Under the pieces are notes generated by a model, which had not been told where the DNA came from, did no database searches, and worked only from the letters and a program-made list of their open reading frames with translations. This document shows positions 10,920 through 22,913 of a stretch of 64,000 nt of DNA, piece by piece (positions within the stretch are counted from its first letter, which is position 1; each line of letters begins with the position of its first letter). The DNA comes from Theobroma cacao (taxonomy: Eukaryota; Streptophyta; Magnoliopsida; Malvales; Malvaceae). The DNA lies in assembly GCF_000208745.1 (NCBI RefSeq), contig NC_030851.1, forward strand, positions 21,419,708-21,483,707. Direction: 5' to 3'. The translations under genes were made by a program, and so were the position numbers.

Positions 10920-12870
10920 TCGTTAGGAATTTTGAGAATATGGTGCCTTGGAAATCAAGTATATTCTCATATTTAATTTCATTAAATTTATTTGTAATGA
11001 AAGTACATTTTGAGAATAAAACGAAGAGTTTGTTTTTAGTTAGCATTCATTATTTAGTTGTTAAGGTACCATGATTCTATTAATATATTAAAATACATTT
11101 GTATAAAGAATCATACATAGGAGATATGTATTTTAATTGAATCTAAAAATTATTCACACCCATATAATAAAGTTGGTTACTTTATCGTGTTAAAGCTGTA
11201 GTGTTCAGATTACTTCTAATGAAACCAATATGATTCACTTCAAGGGAATGATGAGTCTTAAATCATCGAAATGGTTGACTTCGAGTAATGACACTATTAC
11301 ACAAACTCGAATCATTTGAAAATCAAATTTCAGTTTAACCGGTACTTAAATCTTTATCTCATACTTATGCATTTGGTTATAGCAGAACCAAAATCCTTAT
11401 GGATAGTGGACTTGTGTTTAATCTCCTTATAATCTTTGATTTACCATGAGCATGATCATCAGAAAGCGTTGATCTAGACTTCGTATTTTGGGATTATAAT
11501 CGAGATGAACATTTGGGAACATATATCCAGATAATAGAGTTCATGCCATTAACATCACTTCTAGTGATTTCAAGAAGATTGATGATTAATTTAGGCTTAG
11601 TGGATTGATGAATTAGCTACAAATCACATTTGGATACTCAAAAGGTTAGATCTAGAGTATTGAATCACTAATTGGATGAAATTTGAGACTAGGGGAAAAT
11701 ATTAACATAAAGTGTAAAATGGTAATTTCACCCTTAATCATCGGATGGTTATGAGGGTTCACAATATAAGGTTTGCAATTGGACAACTAATAATTAATAT
11801 CAAGTATTGAATTGTTTCTTGTAATTATACTTAATCCAAGAATGCAATCATGAATCTATGGTGGAGTGATTTCATGGTTAATAAGCTTGAGTTTTTTTTA
11901 ATGAGATTAAGAATAATTCTAAGTTTATTGGAGCTTGCAATATCTATGTCCAAATAGATTCCCCACTTAGCTTCATAGAATTCAACTTGTTTAAGTTGGA
12001 ATGCATTTTAATTTGATAAATTAAATTGTGTACAAAAATGGTAGCTTTAACATGTTTGTCTTAATTTAGACAAGAAAACATGTTTGGTCTTAATTTAGAT
12101 AAGAAAATATGTTTGTTTTAATTTAGGACAAGAAAAATATTTTTTGTCTAAATCTAAACAAGAAAACATATTTGTCTTAATTTAGACAAGATAAAATTTT
12201 TTTGTCTTAATGAAAGACAAGAGTTGTCTTAAATTAAGATAATGTTAGGAGGATTCTTACAAAATGAATCTAGACATCCAAGTTAATAAAAGGAGACTCC
12301 ATGTTTGACTATCACTTTTTAATTTATTATTAATTCTTTTTAAATAGAGATGGATAATAATAAAATAAGAGTTATTATTCAATAAGAAGTTTTATTTTAT
12401 CAAGAACTCTAAACGATAACTAAATAATCAAATTATTTTTTTTTAATTTTAATTTTGATAATTATGGAGCATGTTTGATGTTTCCATAACTCTAAATGGA
12501 TGGTCAAGATTGAGTCAAAGGTGTTTCATTTTGATTAAACCTTTGATGCAAGAGTTTTAATAAAAAGGGAAGAGATTGGAAGAAAATAAAAGAACATACT
12601 TTTTCTTGAAAAAGTTTCAGCCGTCACTTTTCTTATCCTCCTCCAAACTTTTTCGAAGAAAAAAGAGACAAAATCAATTGCCATCTTGTAGTCTTGCATT
12701 CCACACCTTGTCCACTCAAGGTTCGAGTTGAAAGTATTCTTGAAGAATAAGTGGTAAATTTGTATGGTCGAGAAATCATTTATTGGTGTGGTGGTGTTCG
12801 AAAATAAGTATCTCAAAATAAAAGGCATGGTTTTCAACAAAGGAGAAAACTGAGTAAAGGGCAATTTTAG
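10920..12870 (+). mobile_element. 5' LTR and leader of copia element F
   Basis: The stretch starting near 10920 (TTTTGAGAATATGGTGCCTT, then the block around 11040-11130) is repeated at 17171-17364, right after a polypurine tract. This makes it the 5' LTR of a plus-strand copia element. The 3' copy is cut after about 195 bp, so the LTR's right edge cannot be fixed. I see no good primer-binding site before the ATG at 12871. A degenerate 30-35 bp repeat lies inside. No gene is seen. Confidence 0.75.
12050..12243 (+). repeat. Degenerate tandem repeat of about 30-35 bp in F LTR
   Basis: Five to six copies of a unit like TGTCTTAATTTAGACAAGAA run in tandem with indels. The unit core (TTGTCTTAATTTAGACAAG) is itself an imperfect palindrome. 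Confidence 0.75.
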
Positions 12871-13203
12871 ATGAGGATGGCAAATGGCAGATTCATTTCA
12901 ACATTAGCAGTGGGAGCCATTATTCTTCAATTTCCTTATGATCATAGCTTAGTTTTGGAAAATGTTTATTACATTCCAGAGACTTATAGAAATTTGATTT
13001 CTGTCTTTTGTCTAATAAAGTCTAGATATTAAGTTTATTTCAATGAGACACTCACTATTTATTTGAATAAGGATTTTATTTGTTCTAGAATTGTAAGATA
13101 TAATCTTTATTTCCTTGAGCCTATGACTTATTCTACAAATGCTATAGAAGCAATACGATTTAAAACTGAAATAGTCAAAGAATCTAGTATAAATCAACCG
13201 CCA
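12871..13203 (+). pseudogene. Copia gag start fused to protease-integrase linker, element F
   Basis: ATG at 12871 (or 12877) opens a copia polyprotein start (MANGRFI). It runs straight into sequence typical of the region after the protease active site (VLENVYYIPETYRNLIS), then NLYFLEP. Capsid, zinc knuckle and protease active site are all missing, so a large deletion removed them while keeping the frame. A TAA near 13030 interrupts. At 13204 the frame passes into gypsy DNA of element G. Confidence 0.75.
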
Positions 13204-13479
13204 GACCTTTCTAATATTCATCCCATGTTTCATGTGTCCATGCTTAGGAAGTACAACCCAGATCCATCACATGTAATACGGTATGAAACTATTCAGTTAC
13301 AAAATGATCTAACTTATGAGGAACAACCGGTAGCTATCCTTGATAGGCAAGTTAAAAAGCTCCGTTCAAAGGATGTAGCCTCAGTGAAAGTGTTGTGGCG
13401 GAATCACACTAGCGAGGAGGTAACGTGGGAAGCTAAGGATGAGATGCGGACAAAGCATCCACACCACTTCGATATGTAA
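13204..13479 (+). pseudogene. Chromodomain-like C-terminus of gypsy fragment G
   Basis: Begins at PPDLSNIHPMFHVSMLRKY and ends with VKVLWRNHTSEEVTWEAKDEM, closely similar to the end of element A's integrase. Everything of G upstream (LTR, gag, RT, most of integrase) is absent. The open frame from 13063 to 13479 is a chance fusion: its first third is copia, the rest gypsy. Confidence 0.9.
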
Positions 13480-13528
13480 AGGTAAGCCACTCTACATTGA
13501 ATTTAAATTCGGGGACCGAATTTTTATT

Positions 13529-13540
13529 AGTGGGGGAGAA
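13529..13540 (+). promoter_or_regulatory. Polypurine tract of G
   Basis: AGTGGGGGAGAA abuts the LTR start at 13541 and follows a GGGGACCGAATTTT block, as in element A. Confidence 0.85.
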
Positions 13541-16266
13541 TGTGAGACCCTGTCAAGCTCGATTAAAAGACGGTATTGTATCGAGTGGTACAACTAAGTT
13601 AAATCGAGCCTTGAACTAGTTCAAATAGAAATTCTAAGATGAATTTGAAAATTTTGAAACCAACAGAATGGCTTAGAATACTGATTTGGAGTTCAAGGTC
13701 CAGTTTGGAGTCCATCAGAAAATTGACCAATTAGGGACAAAACGGTCATTTTACCATTTAATGATAAAATGGAGATTTTTAGCCAAGATTTGATCACATT
13801 TGACCAAGAATAATTATATGAAATATAATTACGATTATTGGAGTATAAAATGATGTCTAGTAGTGAAAAATTGTGATTCCCGGTATTTATGGAGCAGAAG
13901 GGCAAAATGGTAATTTTGCCACTAGAGGACTAAAAAAAAATTTTTTAAAACAATTTTTGCCCCATTTGGTTAATATTGATCAATATTAGTGTTATTTTAG
14001 GTTGAAAAGTAGAAATAATGAGATTCCGGTACATTTCGGAGTATAAGGGCAAAATCATAATTTTTTTGTCTCGGGGGCAAATCAGTAAAATTTTCGGCCC
14101 AGCACTTGTCAAGACCAAGGGATTTTAATTGTGGTAGGATTGGATAAATACCAGAATATTTGTGGTGGAAAATTAAGAAGAAAAAGTCAAAAAGTTAAAA
14201 ATTGGGCCAATAAGCATGTGACACATGGCATGCTTGATTATTTTATTATTTTCTATAGAAATCAGCCCATTAAATCCCCAATTCCCTCACCATATTCGGC
14301 CTAGACATCCAGCAACAAGAAAAAAGGAAGAACAAAAGGAAAAACAAGAAAACCTAGGTGGAAATTCAAAGAAAAAGTGAAGAAATCAAGGAAACAAGCT
14401 AGGTAAGTTAAAATTTCTTTAATTCTCCTTGATACCTAGCTTACCCATGCTTTTGTTCTTGATTTCCATGGTTGAATATTGAGTTATCATGATGAATTCA
14501 ATTCTGAAAAATGGGTATGGAAGAGGAATTGTTGTTGGAATAATTTGATTTTAGACTATGTTAGTGTTTAGGGATAGTTAAGCATGGTTATGAACAAAAA
14601 CACAAAAGAAATATTCAATTTCTCTAGGGTTCCTTGTTGGCCGAACCATGAGGGCTGAATATCAATGGGGGATTGTTTTTATTTCAAGGAAAATGGCATG
14701 GAAAATGATGAATTAAGGTGAAACGGTTATGTAGAAAAAAATTCGATGCTAGTACACCAAATGACCAAATTTTTTCTATAAGGAATTGTGAGGGTTCTAA
14801 TGCTGAATTTGGCTTTATTTAAATGTATGTGGTAAATTAAGGTATTAGAGGAGAAATGAATTAATTTGGAGGTGATTTGGACACAATCGCCGATTAATCG
14901 GGTGATCGGTCGAATTTAATCGATACCGTGATTAAGCGGTAATCGGACATATTTTTGCATTTACATATCAAGCATTAGTAGTTTAAATTAATTTATATCA
15001 ATTTAGGGACAATATAGTAAATTCCTCGACTTTGTTATTTGTCAAGGTGGTGAGACGTCCGGAAAAGGCAAAGGAATTACGCCTGAGGACTATTAGTCAG
15101 AGTTCACCCGGAATCCGAATTTTCGACACCTGTGAGTGGACTGCCTATCAAAATTGTTTTGGGAATATGACTGTTTTGAACAAAGTGTTTGAATGATTTT
15201 ATGAAATTTTTCATGAAAATGAATGCCTTGGGAACAAGCTTTTGAGAAAAGGTTTATGTTATGAAATGTGGTTATTATGGATTTCTATGTGGCTGCATTA
15301 TGTTGATATACATATATGCTTGAATATAATGTTGTGTAATTATGTTGACTCGGCTATGTGCGAGTAGGGAGTGTGCATAAGCCGAGGATGACCCGGTTAT
15401 GTGCGAGTAGGGAGTGCGCATAATCCGGTGATGACCCAGCCATGTGCGAGTAGGGAGTGCGCATGAGCTGGTGATGATGATGATGATGTGGTGGTGATGA
15501 TGATGATGGGTTGGTGAGATGATGATGATGGGTATATACGTATATATATATATATATACATATGTAAATGTGTGTGATATAGCAAATTGATGGACAATGA
15601 TTTATGGTTGTAATGTACGTAAAATTTGACACATTATACTTTGAGAATTTTCATGAATGTTAGGTTGATTTTATTAGTTTAGCAGGATGGCTTTTGTTGA
15701 GTGAGGAAAAATGTTTCTCTTGTTGCTTTGTTTTCACTGCATCGAAATTCATGCTCGCTGTAGCGAAAAACTCTGGGGTTTGGAGGGGTTTTAAATAGGA
15801 ATGAACTAAATTGCATTGTTTGAAACAAGTGCATCATGATTTTAAATTTTTCCTAATTGTTGCTTGTTCCCTTCCTTGTTCACTCACTGGGTTTATACTC
15901 ACCATTTTCAAATTCATGTTTTCAGATCACGAGGTAGCCGATAATTAGGACGAGGTGTCCTTGTAGATCTGTGTACATCTTTTGGTAGGTGTCTCGGCAT
16001 TCGGTAGCTGTATATCCATCCGAGTCACTCCGCTGGAGGTCGAGTATTATTTTGTTATGTATAGATGAACTTAATGTAAATTTTAAAAGAGTAATGCCAG
16101 TACGAGTTGGCAATGTATATCACTATTTTGACTCAAAGTCATGAAATAGGACTTAGTGATAATAAATAGAATCATAAGTAAGATAAATAATAGGCTTGCC
16201 TGGGTTTAGTGGATTACGTCCATTGGACCCATGCGCCGGTCATGACCCGGAATTTGGGTCGTGACA
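13541..16266 (+). mobile_element. 3' LTR of gypsy fragment G
   Basis: A 2726-bp LTR from TGTGAGACCCTGTCAAGC to AATTTGGGTCGTGACA, immediately followed by copia RT sequence of F. It holds three hairpin units (15349-15471), TGATGA and TA microsatellites (15475-15560), and a reduced CTGCAG palindrome set near 15735-15765. His/Ser-rich reading frames on the minus strand come from the simple repeats and are not genes. Confidence 0.9.
15349..15471 (+). repeat. Three 43-bp hairpin units in G LTR
   Basis: Arms: 15349-15361 with 15373-15386; 15393-15404 with 15416-15428; 15436-15447 with 15459-15471. The loop GAGTAGGGAGT is constant while the stems change in a paired way between units. Confidence 0.85.
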
Positions 16267-17119
16267 AAGCTAGCTATGTTTTGGGGATCAAACTTATAAA
16301 GGATCATACGAACAAGCAAATAACATTATCTCAAGCATCTTACATAGACAAGATTTTGGGCAAGTTTGCTATGCAAGATTCCAAGAAGTGTTTTATGCCC
16401 TCTAGACATGGAATCGAACTTTCTAAGAAGATGTCACCTAAAACTTCAGAGGAAGTTGAAAACATGAGATGGATTCCATATGCATCTGTCATTGGAAGTT
16501 TCATGTTGCTAAGTTGTGCATTAGGCCAAATATTTGCTATATAATTGGATTAGTTAGTAGATTTCAGTCAAACCCAAGCATGGAGCATTGGACTGTAGTC
16601 AAGTGCATTTTTAAATATCTTCATAGAACGAAGACTTACATGCTTGTATATTCTAGAAATGACCTTGTAGTAACAGGGTACACTGATTCAGATTTTTAGT
16701 TTGATGTTGATTCTAGGAAATCGACATCAAGATTTGTTTTCACCATTGGAGAAGGAGCCATAGTTTGGAAGAGCGTAAAGCAATCTTGTATTACAGACTC
16801 TACTGTGGAGGTAGAGTAGGTTATGACTTGTGAAGCAGCAAAGAAAGCTACACGGCTCCATAAGTTCTTTATGGACCTTGAAGTAATTCCAGATGTGGAC
16901 AAGCCTATTACACTCTATTGTGATAATAGTGGAGCAGTGGCTAACTCAAATGAACCACAGAATCATAAAGCAGCAAAACATACTGAAAGGAAATATCATC
17001 TCATTCGAGAGATCACACAACGTGGAGAAGTACTTATGAAGAAAATTCAAATAGAACAAAACCTCATCGATCCATTCACAAAAACTCAAACACAAAAGAG
17101 TTTTGATGGCCATTTATAA
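16267..17119 (+). pseudogene. Copia RT end and RNase H, element F
   Basis: Ty1/copia pol end: YVLGIKLIKDHTNKQITLSQ (end of RT), then RNase H with GYTDSDF, a decayed STVEAE-type block (VEVE then TAG), YCDNSGAVANS and KYHLIREI. A frameshift lies near 16470-16540; in-frame stops lie at about 16697 and 16818. The domain starts abruptly at the G boundary; RT palm and integrase are missing, so the G insertion came with, or was followed by, a deletion of the copia middle. Confidence 0.9.
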
Positions 17120-17158
17120 GGTCTTGGAATGAGGGATATGTCATACTTGTTTCAAGGC

Positions 17159-17364
17159 AAATGGGAGATTATTATAAATTTTGAGAATATGGTGCCTTGA
17201 AAAGCAAGTATATTCTCATATTTAATTTCATTAAATATATTTGTAATGAAAGTACATTTTGATAATAAGACGAAGGATTTGGTTTTAGTAAGCATTCATT
17301 ACCTAGTTAACAAGGTACCATGATTCTATTGAGATATTAAAATACATTTGTATGAAGAATCATA
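17159..17364 (+). mobile_element. Polypurine tract and truncated 3' LTR of F
   Basis: AAATGGGAGATT (17159-17170) is the polypurine tract. From about 17171 the sequence matches the F 5' LTR start at 10920 for some 195 bp, then is cut at 17364 by the LTR of element B. The rest of this LTR must lie beyond the window if the nest is intact. Confidence 0.85.
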
Positions 17365-20057
17365 TGTCAGAGCCTAAATTTTTGGGCCATGACATGCGTA
17401 ATGGCCAAATGGGCACAGCCCACTAACCCCAAGGAAGCTTATTTATGAAATTCTATTTCATCATTCCCACCATCATTTCTAACCACAATCTTTATTCTCA
17501 ACTGTACGTATTTCGATAATAAACAAGGCAACCAAATATTTATGTTGGTACTAATCCAAAATACTGTCATTCATTGCCATCTCATAATGGCATCAGATAT
17601 ACATCTATTGTTTGTAGCCTAAATCTTAGCGATTTACATTGAGTGTAAATCCACATGCAAAATTTTTGACGACCAGTAGAGTGACTTAGGTGAGGGCACA
17701 ACTACCGAATGCCATATACCTACCAAGGGGTCAATACAAGTGGTCTCCTTAATCTCGGTCCTAACTAGCTATGGATATGAAAAGATGCAATTTAAAAGAG
17801 TGAGTATAAACTCAGTGAGTGAACATAAGAAGGGAACAAGCAACGATAAGGAATGTTTTTGAAAACATGATGCACTTACGATAAAACCATGCAATTTAGT
17901 CTAAGTTTTGGTTAAAGCCCCTCATTCCAAACTTTGAATGTTTAATCCCTACTGTTAGAAGATCCATGATAAACCATGAAGTTGAATAGAATGAAAATTT
18001 TAGCAATGACCAAGCAAGTCAAGCAAACAGAGGGTTTTCTCGCTGCAGTGAAAAGGCATTCTTAGTTTGCATATGTTTCTATTTTTCAAGCATATCTCCA
18101 ACTACAAAAGTCCAATTGACATGATTCTTTGGTCCTTAGAAAGCTAAGAGGCTCGGCTAAAACTTTTATGTTTACCACTTTGCCCATTTCTGATTACAAA
18201 GTGGTCAAAATCTTTGTCAAAGTGAAAGCACAACACCAGAATTTTGGAACCACCCGAGAGTTTCTCGCTGCAAGGAGATTCATTTTTGCTGCAGGGAGAA
18301 TCCATTCTCACTGTAGTGAAATTCAGAGCATGGATTAAGGTTGCCTACCTAAGAGTTCTTGCTGCAGTGAAAATGAATGTGGCTGCAGTGAAAAATAGAG
18401 CAATTTAGTTGAAGGGGTCTTGTGGCATCAATAAACCATTTTCTTACTGAAATGAAAAGCAATTTGGGAGCAATTAATAATTCCAACATACAACACAATC
18501 ACAAATATTTTCATAAACTTTCTATAACATATAGATATATATATACATAAATCATCATGCATACCATCATGCCACACTCATCTCATGTGCACTCCCTACA
18601 CGCACAATGCAATAACATCATCATGTGCACTCCCACACCGCACATAGCTGGGTCATCATCAGCTCATGTGCACTCCCACTTCGCACATAGTTGGTTCATC
18701 ATTATAATAGAAAAAGAGCATCCAAAGCATGATATACATATCAATATAATAGAAAAAGAGCATCCAAAGCATGATATTCATATCAATATAATAGAAAAAG
18801 AGCATCCAAAGCATGATATTCATATCAATATAATAGAAAAAGAGCATCCAAAGCATGATATACATATCAATATAATGTGATAACACATGAACTATTCATA
18901 TTGCATATTTCACAAAATAGAAACATTTCATCAAGGGCTTGTTCCCCAAGTATATTTTTTAAAGCAAAAACAAATGATACTTTCAAATGATTTATTTAAA
19001 CATGTAGGCATTTCCCAAAACATTTTGAAATGCAAGTTCACTCACCGGTATTTGTTAAATCTTTACCCAACTCCAACTTCCTTTAATGGTCCAATTGGGG
19101 TAGTGGGGCTTCGTTGGAACCTATCATCATAATAGCATCACAATTAACTCAATTCACATAACTATAAATTCTAAAAGCTATCTCCTAACTAGCTTCCAAT
19201 TGCCATTAAGTGGTTATCTATTTTCACTATCCTAATCACTTTAAAATGAATAAACAACCTCAACTACAAGACACACACAAGTCTAATCATTAGCCATTCT
19301 CAACACTTAAAAATCAACTCTACTTTATTACTCACCTTGGTAGCCTTGTAAGTGAATTCTTTTCCAAGAATTTTCAAGCTATTATAGAAGCTCTCTTTCT
19401 CTTTCTCTCTCTATAACACCTAGCTAGTGAGAGAAAGTTTAGGAGTAAGACTTTTTAAGGGTTTTAAGTTGGGAGAGTGAAAGAGCATGAAAAACCCTAT
19501 AACAAGGTGTGTAAAAGCATGAAATTTAAGGTTAGTTTAAGAGGGTGATGGAAGCTTTGAGATAAGCTTTCATGGAGGATGAAAGAACAAGAAGCTGCTG
19601 GAAAATGAGTAAGCTGCTAGAGGAATGAGATATTTATGCTTAAAGTTTATCCAAGTTTCATGCAATTTACCAAAATGCCCTTAACAAGGTGACTTTGTCT
19701 TCTTCCTATCTTTTGTGCAATCTTTTTACTTTTTTTACATTAATACAAAGTCCATAATAGTCTACAAATACTTAAGTTTCACGAAAACGTAATATTTTTT
19801 ACTCGAGATGCAAAATGACTATTTTGCCCCTATTATGAAAATTATCAATATTTCTATTTTCTTCATTTATTTATCATGATATACATCATTCATTTATTCC
19901 TTAAGCCTACTTAGGCCTTAATAATATTAGGAAATCTACTTTTAAGAGCTCACCAAGAAAATGATGAAATTACCCCTGGTCTGTGTTATCATGTCTACTT
20001 CTAGTTACGAGTCTATAGAGATCAAGGTTTTAGAATACAAGAGTGCTGGGTGTCACA
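17365..20057 (-). mobile_element. 3' LTR of LARD-like element B
   Basis: A 2693-bp minus-strand LTR. On + it starts TGTCAGAGCCTAAATTTT (reverse of the GGTCGTGACA end) and ends GCTGGGTGTCACA, next to a polypurine tract read on the minus strand (TCTCCCCCGC at 20060-20069). It contains hairpin units (about 18570-18690), a 42-bp satellite (18704-18871) and CTGCAG palindromes (18039-18395). It interrupts the F LTR. Its TSD partner would be right of the window. Confidence 0.88.
18704..18871. repeat. Four nearly identical 42-bp tandem units
   Basis: Units start at 18704, 18746, 18788 and 18830 (ATAATAGAAAAAGAGCATCC...). They are almost perfect, hence recent. The unit length is a multiple of three, which keeps false 14-residue-repeat frames open on both strands. 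Confidence 0.95.
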
Positions 20058-21366
20058 GTCTCCCCCGCTTAAATAGAGATCGTCCTCAAATTCATGTCGA
20101 TGTCGAGTTATTAATCTCACTTTATGATCTTATTCCATTCCTTCCTTTACAGGGAATTTTGATTTATGCACTTTGTTACCTTCCGTTCGACTAACCCCTT
20201 TTTCAAGATCAAGGTATGTAACTTATATCCATTATCATCTTCGAGTCAAAACCATGGTATTTTTCATTAATGTTCTCCCTTTTATCTTTAAGCCGCCGAG
20301 CATGCCTTTGTCTTCCATCATTAACCTCGAATGATAACTCTAGCTCAATCATAGCAATTTTGATCATATATTATACTTGTTTATGTATACCTAATCATCA
20401 TCTTATTACCTCATTCGCTGTCAACTCCCCGACATTCATTCCTTATTTTATTCCTGTACGCTATTACACAACTTATGGCATTATAAACATGTCTTACTCC
20501 TTCCTATAGATAATTGCAACATCAGGGTAAATTGAATCTTTCAACTGTTCCCTCACTTTTCATGTTTATTTCATATTTATGCAACTTAAATCTTCTTAAT
20601 CATATTAGTCCATCTTGCATGTCTTAATCACGCTATAGATTACATTCCCTTGATATCCTTTCTTTGACTATTTCTCAAAATTTCGTATATCAGCATAGCT
20701 CAACTTCTGATGAGATCTCTTTTTGTTGTACTATCCATCCAACTTCATCAAATATATCATGCTCAAATTTCGAATCAGTAAGAATAATTCGTTACCTTAG
20801 TTGGTTACGTCATTAATTTCACACATATGTATGTACACGTACTTTTAAATGTCAACATTCCTCATTATATGTGGGGATCCTTGCGTTCAATCACCTTTGA
20901 GCTAAATTTTACTTCTATTCATTCCTATCCATAACCAAAATTCAATATAATAAGTCTTATAGTACATGTCAATATTCTCATATTTGATCTACGAACATTA
21001 AGGGATAATCAATTTTTGATTGCCCTTTTTAGATGTTTAAATTATCATTCAACTTTCGTCTTACCATACGTTATCTCTTACGTAATCCATACGAATTCTT
21101 ATCATGCCTATGCATAACTTCACATCATTTGCATGCTTATACTCCCTTCTTATCATTTTCAGTTATATACTTAAGTTTCATTATACTATATATATCCTTG
21201 CACCACAATCTCATTAGTCACATTTCACTTACTAAATATCATTTTCATTATCTTGCAATCCAGTATGCGTATATGCTTTATAACCTCATTGATCCTTCAA
21301 AGGTTCATTTTTTCTTGATCATTGCATCTTATGCAATACAACAATCCCTAAAAGTCATCCTTATAT
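20058..21366 (-). mobile_element. Non-coding interior of element B, 3' part
   Basis: Starts (minus sense, 3' end) with the polypurine tract and a TTTGAGGACGATCTC block. The rest has no domain-bearing frame. Its reverse complement resembles the non-coding interior of element E: around 21033-21371 it parallels about 45840-46140. It is interrupted at 21366 by solo LTR S2. Confidence 0.8.
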
Positions 21367-22877
21367 TGTGAGACCTTAACCTTTATAGACTCATAGATAG
21401 AAATATACGCGATATCCCTAATTAGAGGTAATTTCGTCATTTACTTAGTAAGCCCATAAAAGTAAATTTTAAACAATATTATGGCTTAAGTAGGCCTAAG
21501 CCATAAATGAATGATGAAAATATGGTGAAATGACGAGGAAATAAAAATTTTGATGATTTTCATGTTCTATGGGCAAAATGGTAATTTTGTCACCCAATGA
21601 CAAAATGGGAATTTTTAGAGTTTTACACCACCTGACACTTGTCAAACCCATGGATTTCAGCCATTAACATTTTACATTGTGGATAATTGAAACATTTTAT
21701 GTGGTGGAGGGAGATTGCTAAATGGATAAGTATTACACATGGACCGATGGAAACATGCCATGTGTCAATCTTTGATTATTCTAGAATTTCCTTGCAAAAT
21801 CTATTTAAAACTCTTTTAGTCTCACCCATATGGCCGGTCAAAGCATAAAGTGAAGAGGAAAGGAAAGAACACAAACCCTAGTGAGAAAAATTGAAGAAAA
21901 ATTATGGGATTTCAAAGGATTAAGCTAATTTATGGAAAGGCATTTTAATAATTTCTAAGGGAGTGGATAAGCTTGGGCCATAAATATCCTCTCCTTCCAG
22001 CAGCTTTCTTAGGATTTCCAGCAGCTTCCTCTTCTTGTTCTCTTCCCCCTAACATTTCTTCAATTTCTCCATGGAAACTTGATGTGAAGCTTTCATAACT
22101 CTCTCTCTAGCTCTAATTTTCAAACCCTGGTGCCCTTTTAACTAGAACTCTTGTATTCTTTCACTCTCTCACTTTAAAACCCTTGAAAATGATGAAAATT
22201 TTGTTTTCATAATCTCTCACTAGTTAGGTGTTTTAAAGAGAGAAAGAGGAAGCTTTATTAATAGCTTGAGAGCTTTGGGAAAGAAGTTCAAAGTTACAAA
22301 GCTATCAAGGTGAGTAGTAAACTAGTATTGGGTTTTAAGTGTTGAGAATGACTAGAGATTTTATTTGTGAATATTTTGTAGTTGAGATTGTTAATTCACT
22401 TTGGAGTGATAGGAAAGTGAAAATGGATGGCCATTTAAATGGCAATTGAAAGCTAGCTAAAAGATAGCTTTTAGGGTTTATAGTATGTAAATTGACATTA
22501 TGGAAATGTTAATTTGATGGTAGGTGCTAACGAAGCCCCATCACCCCAATTGGATCATTAGGNNNNNNNNNNNNNNNNNNNNNNNNNNNNNNNNNNNNNN
22601 NNNNNNNNNNNNNNNNNNNNNNNNNNNNNNNNNNNNNNNNNNNNNNNNNNNNNNNNNNNNNNNNNNNNNNNNNNNNNNNNNNNNNNNNNNNNNNNNNNNN
22701 NNNNNNNNNNNNNNNNNNNNNNNNNNNNNNNNNNNNNNNNNNNNNNNNNNNNNNNNNNNNNNNNNNNNNNNNNNNNNNNNNNNNNNNNNNNNNNNNNNNN
22801 NNNNNNNNNNNNNNNNNNNNNNNNNNNNNNNNNNNNNNNNNNNNNNNNNNNNNNNNNNNNNNNNNNNNNNNNNNNNN

Positions 22878-22913
<36 letters not shown>

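Noticed and set aside
15354..15632. His/Ser-rich minus-strand frames
   Set aside because: Produced by TGATGA and TA simple repeats and the hairpin units in the G LTR.
18704..18871. CRISPR-like array
   Set aside because: The repeats are contiguous without unique spacers, and the setting is a plant retroelement.
18557..18886. Open frames on both strands encoding a 14-residue repeat
   Set aside because: They exist only because the 42-bp satellite is a multiple of three; both strands are open at once and no domain is recognisable.
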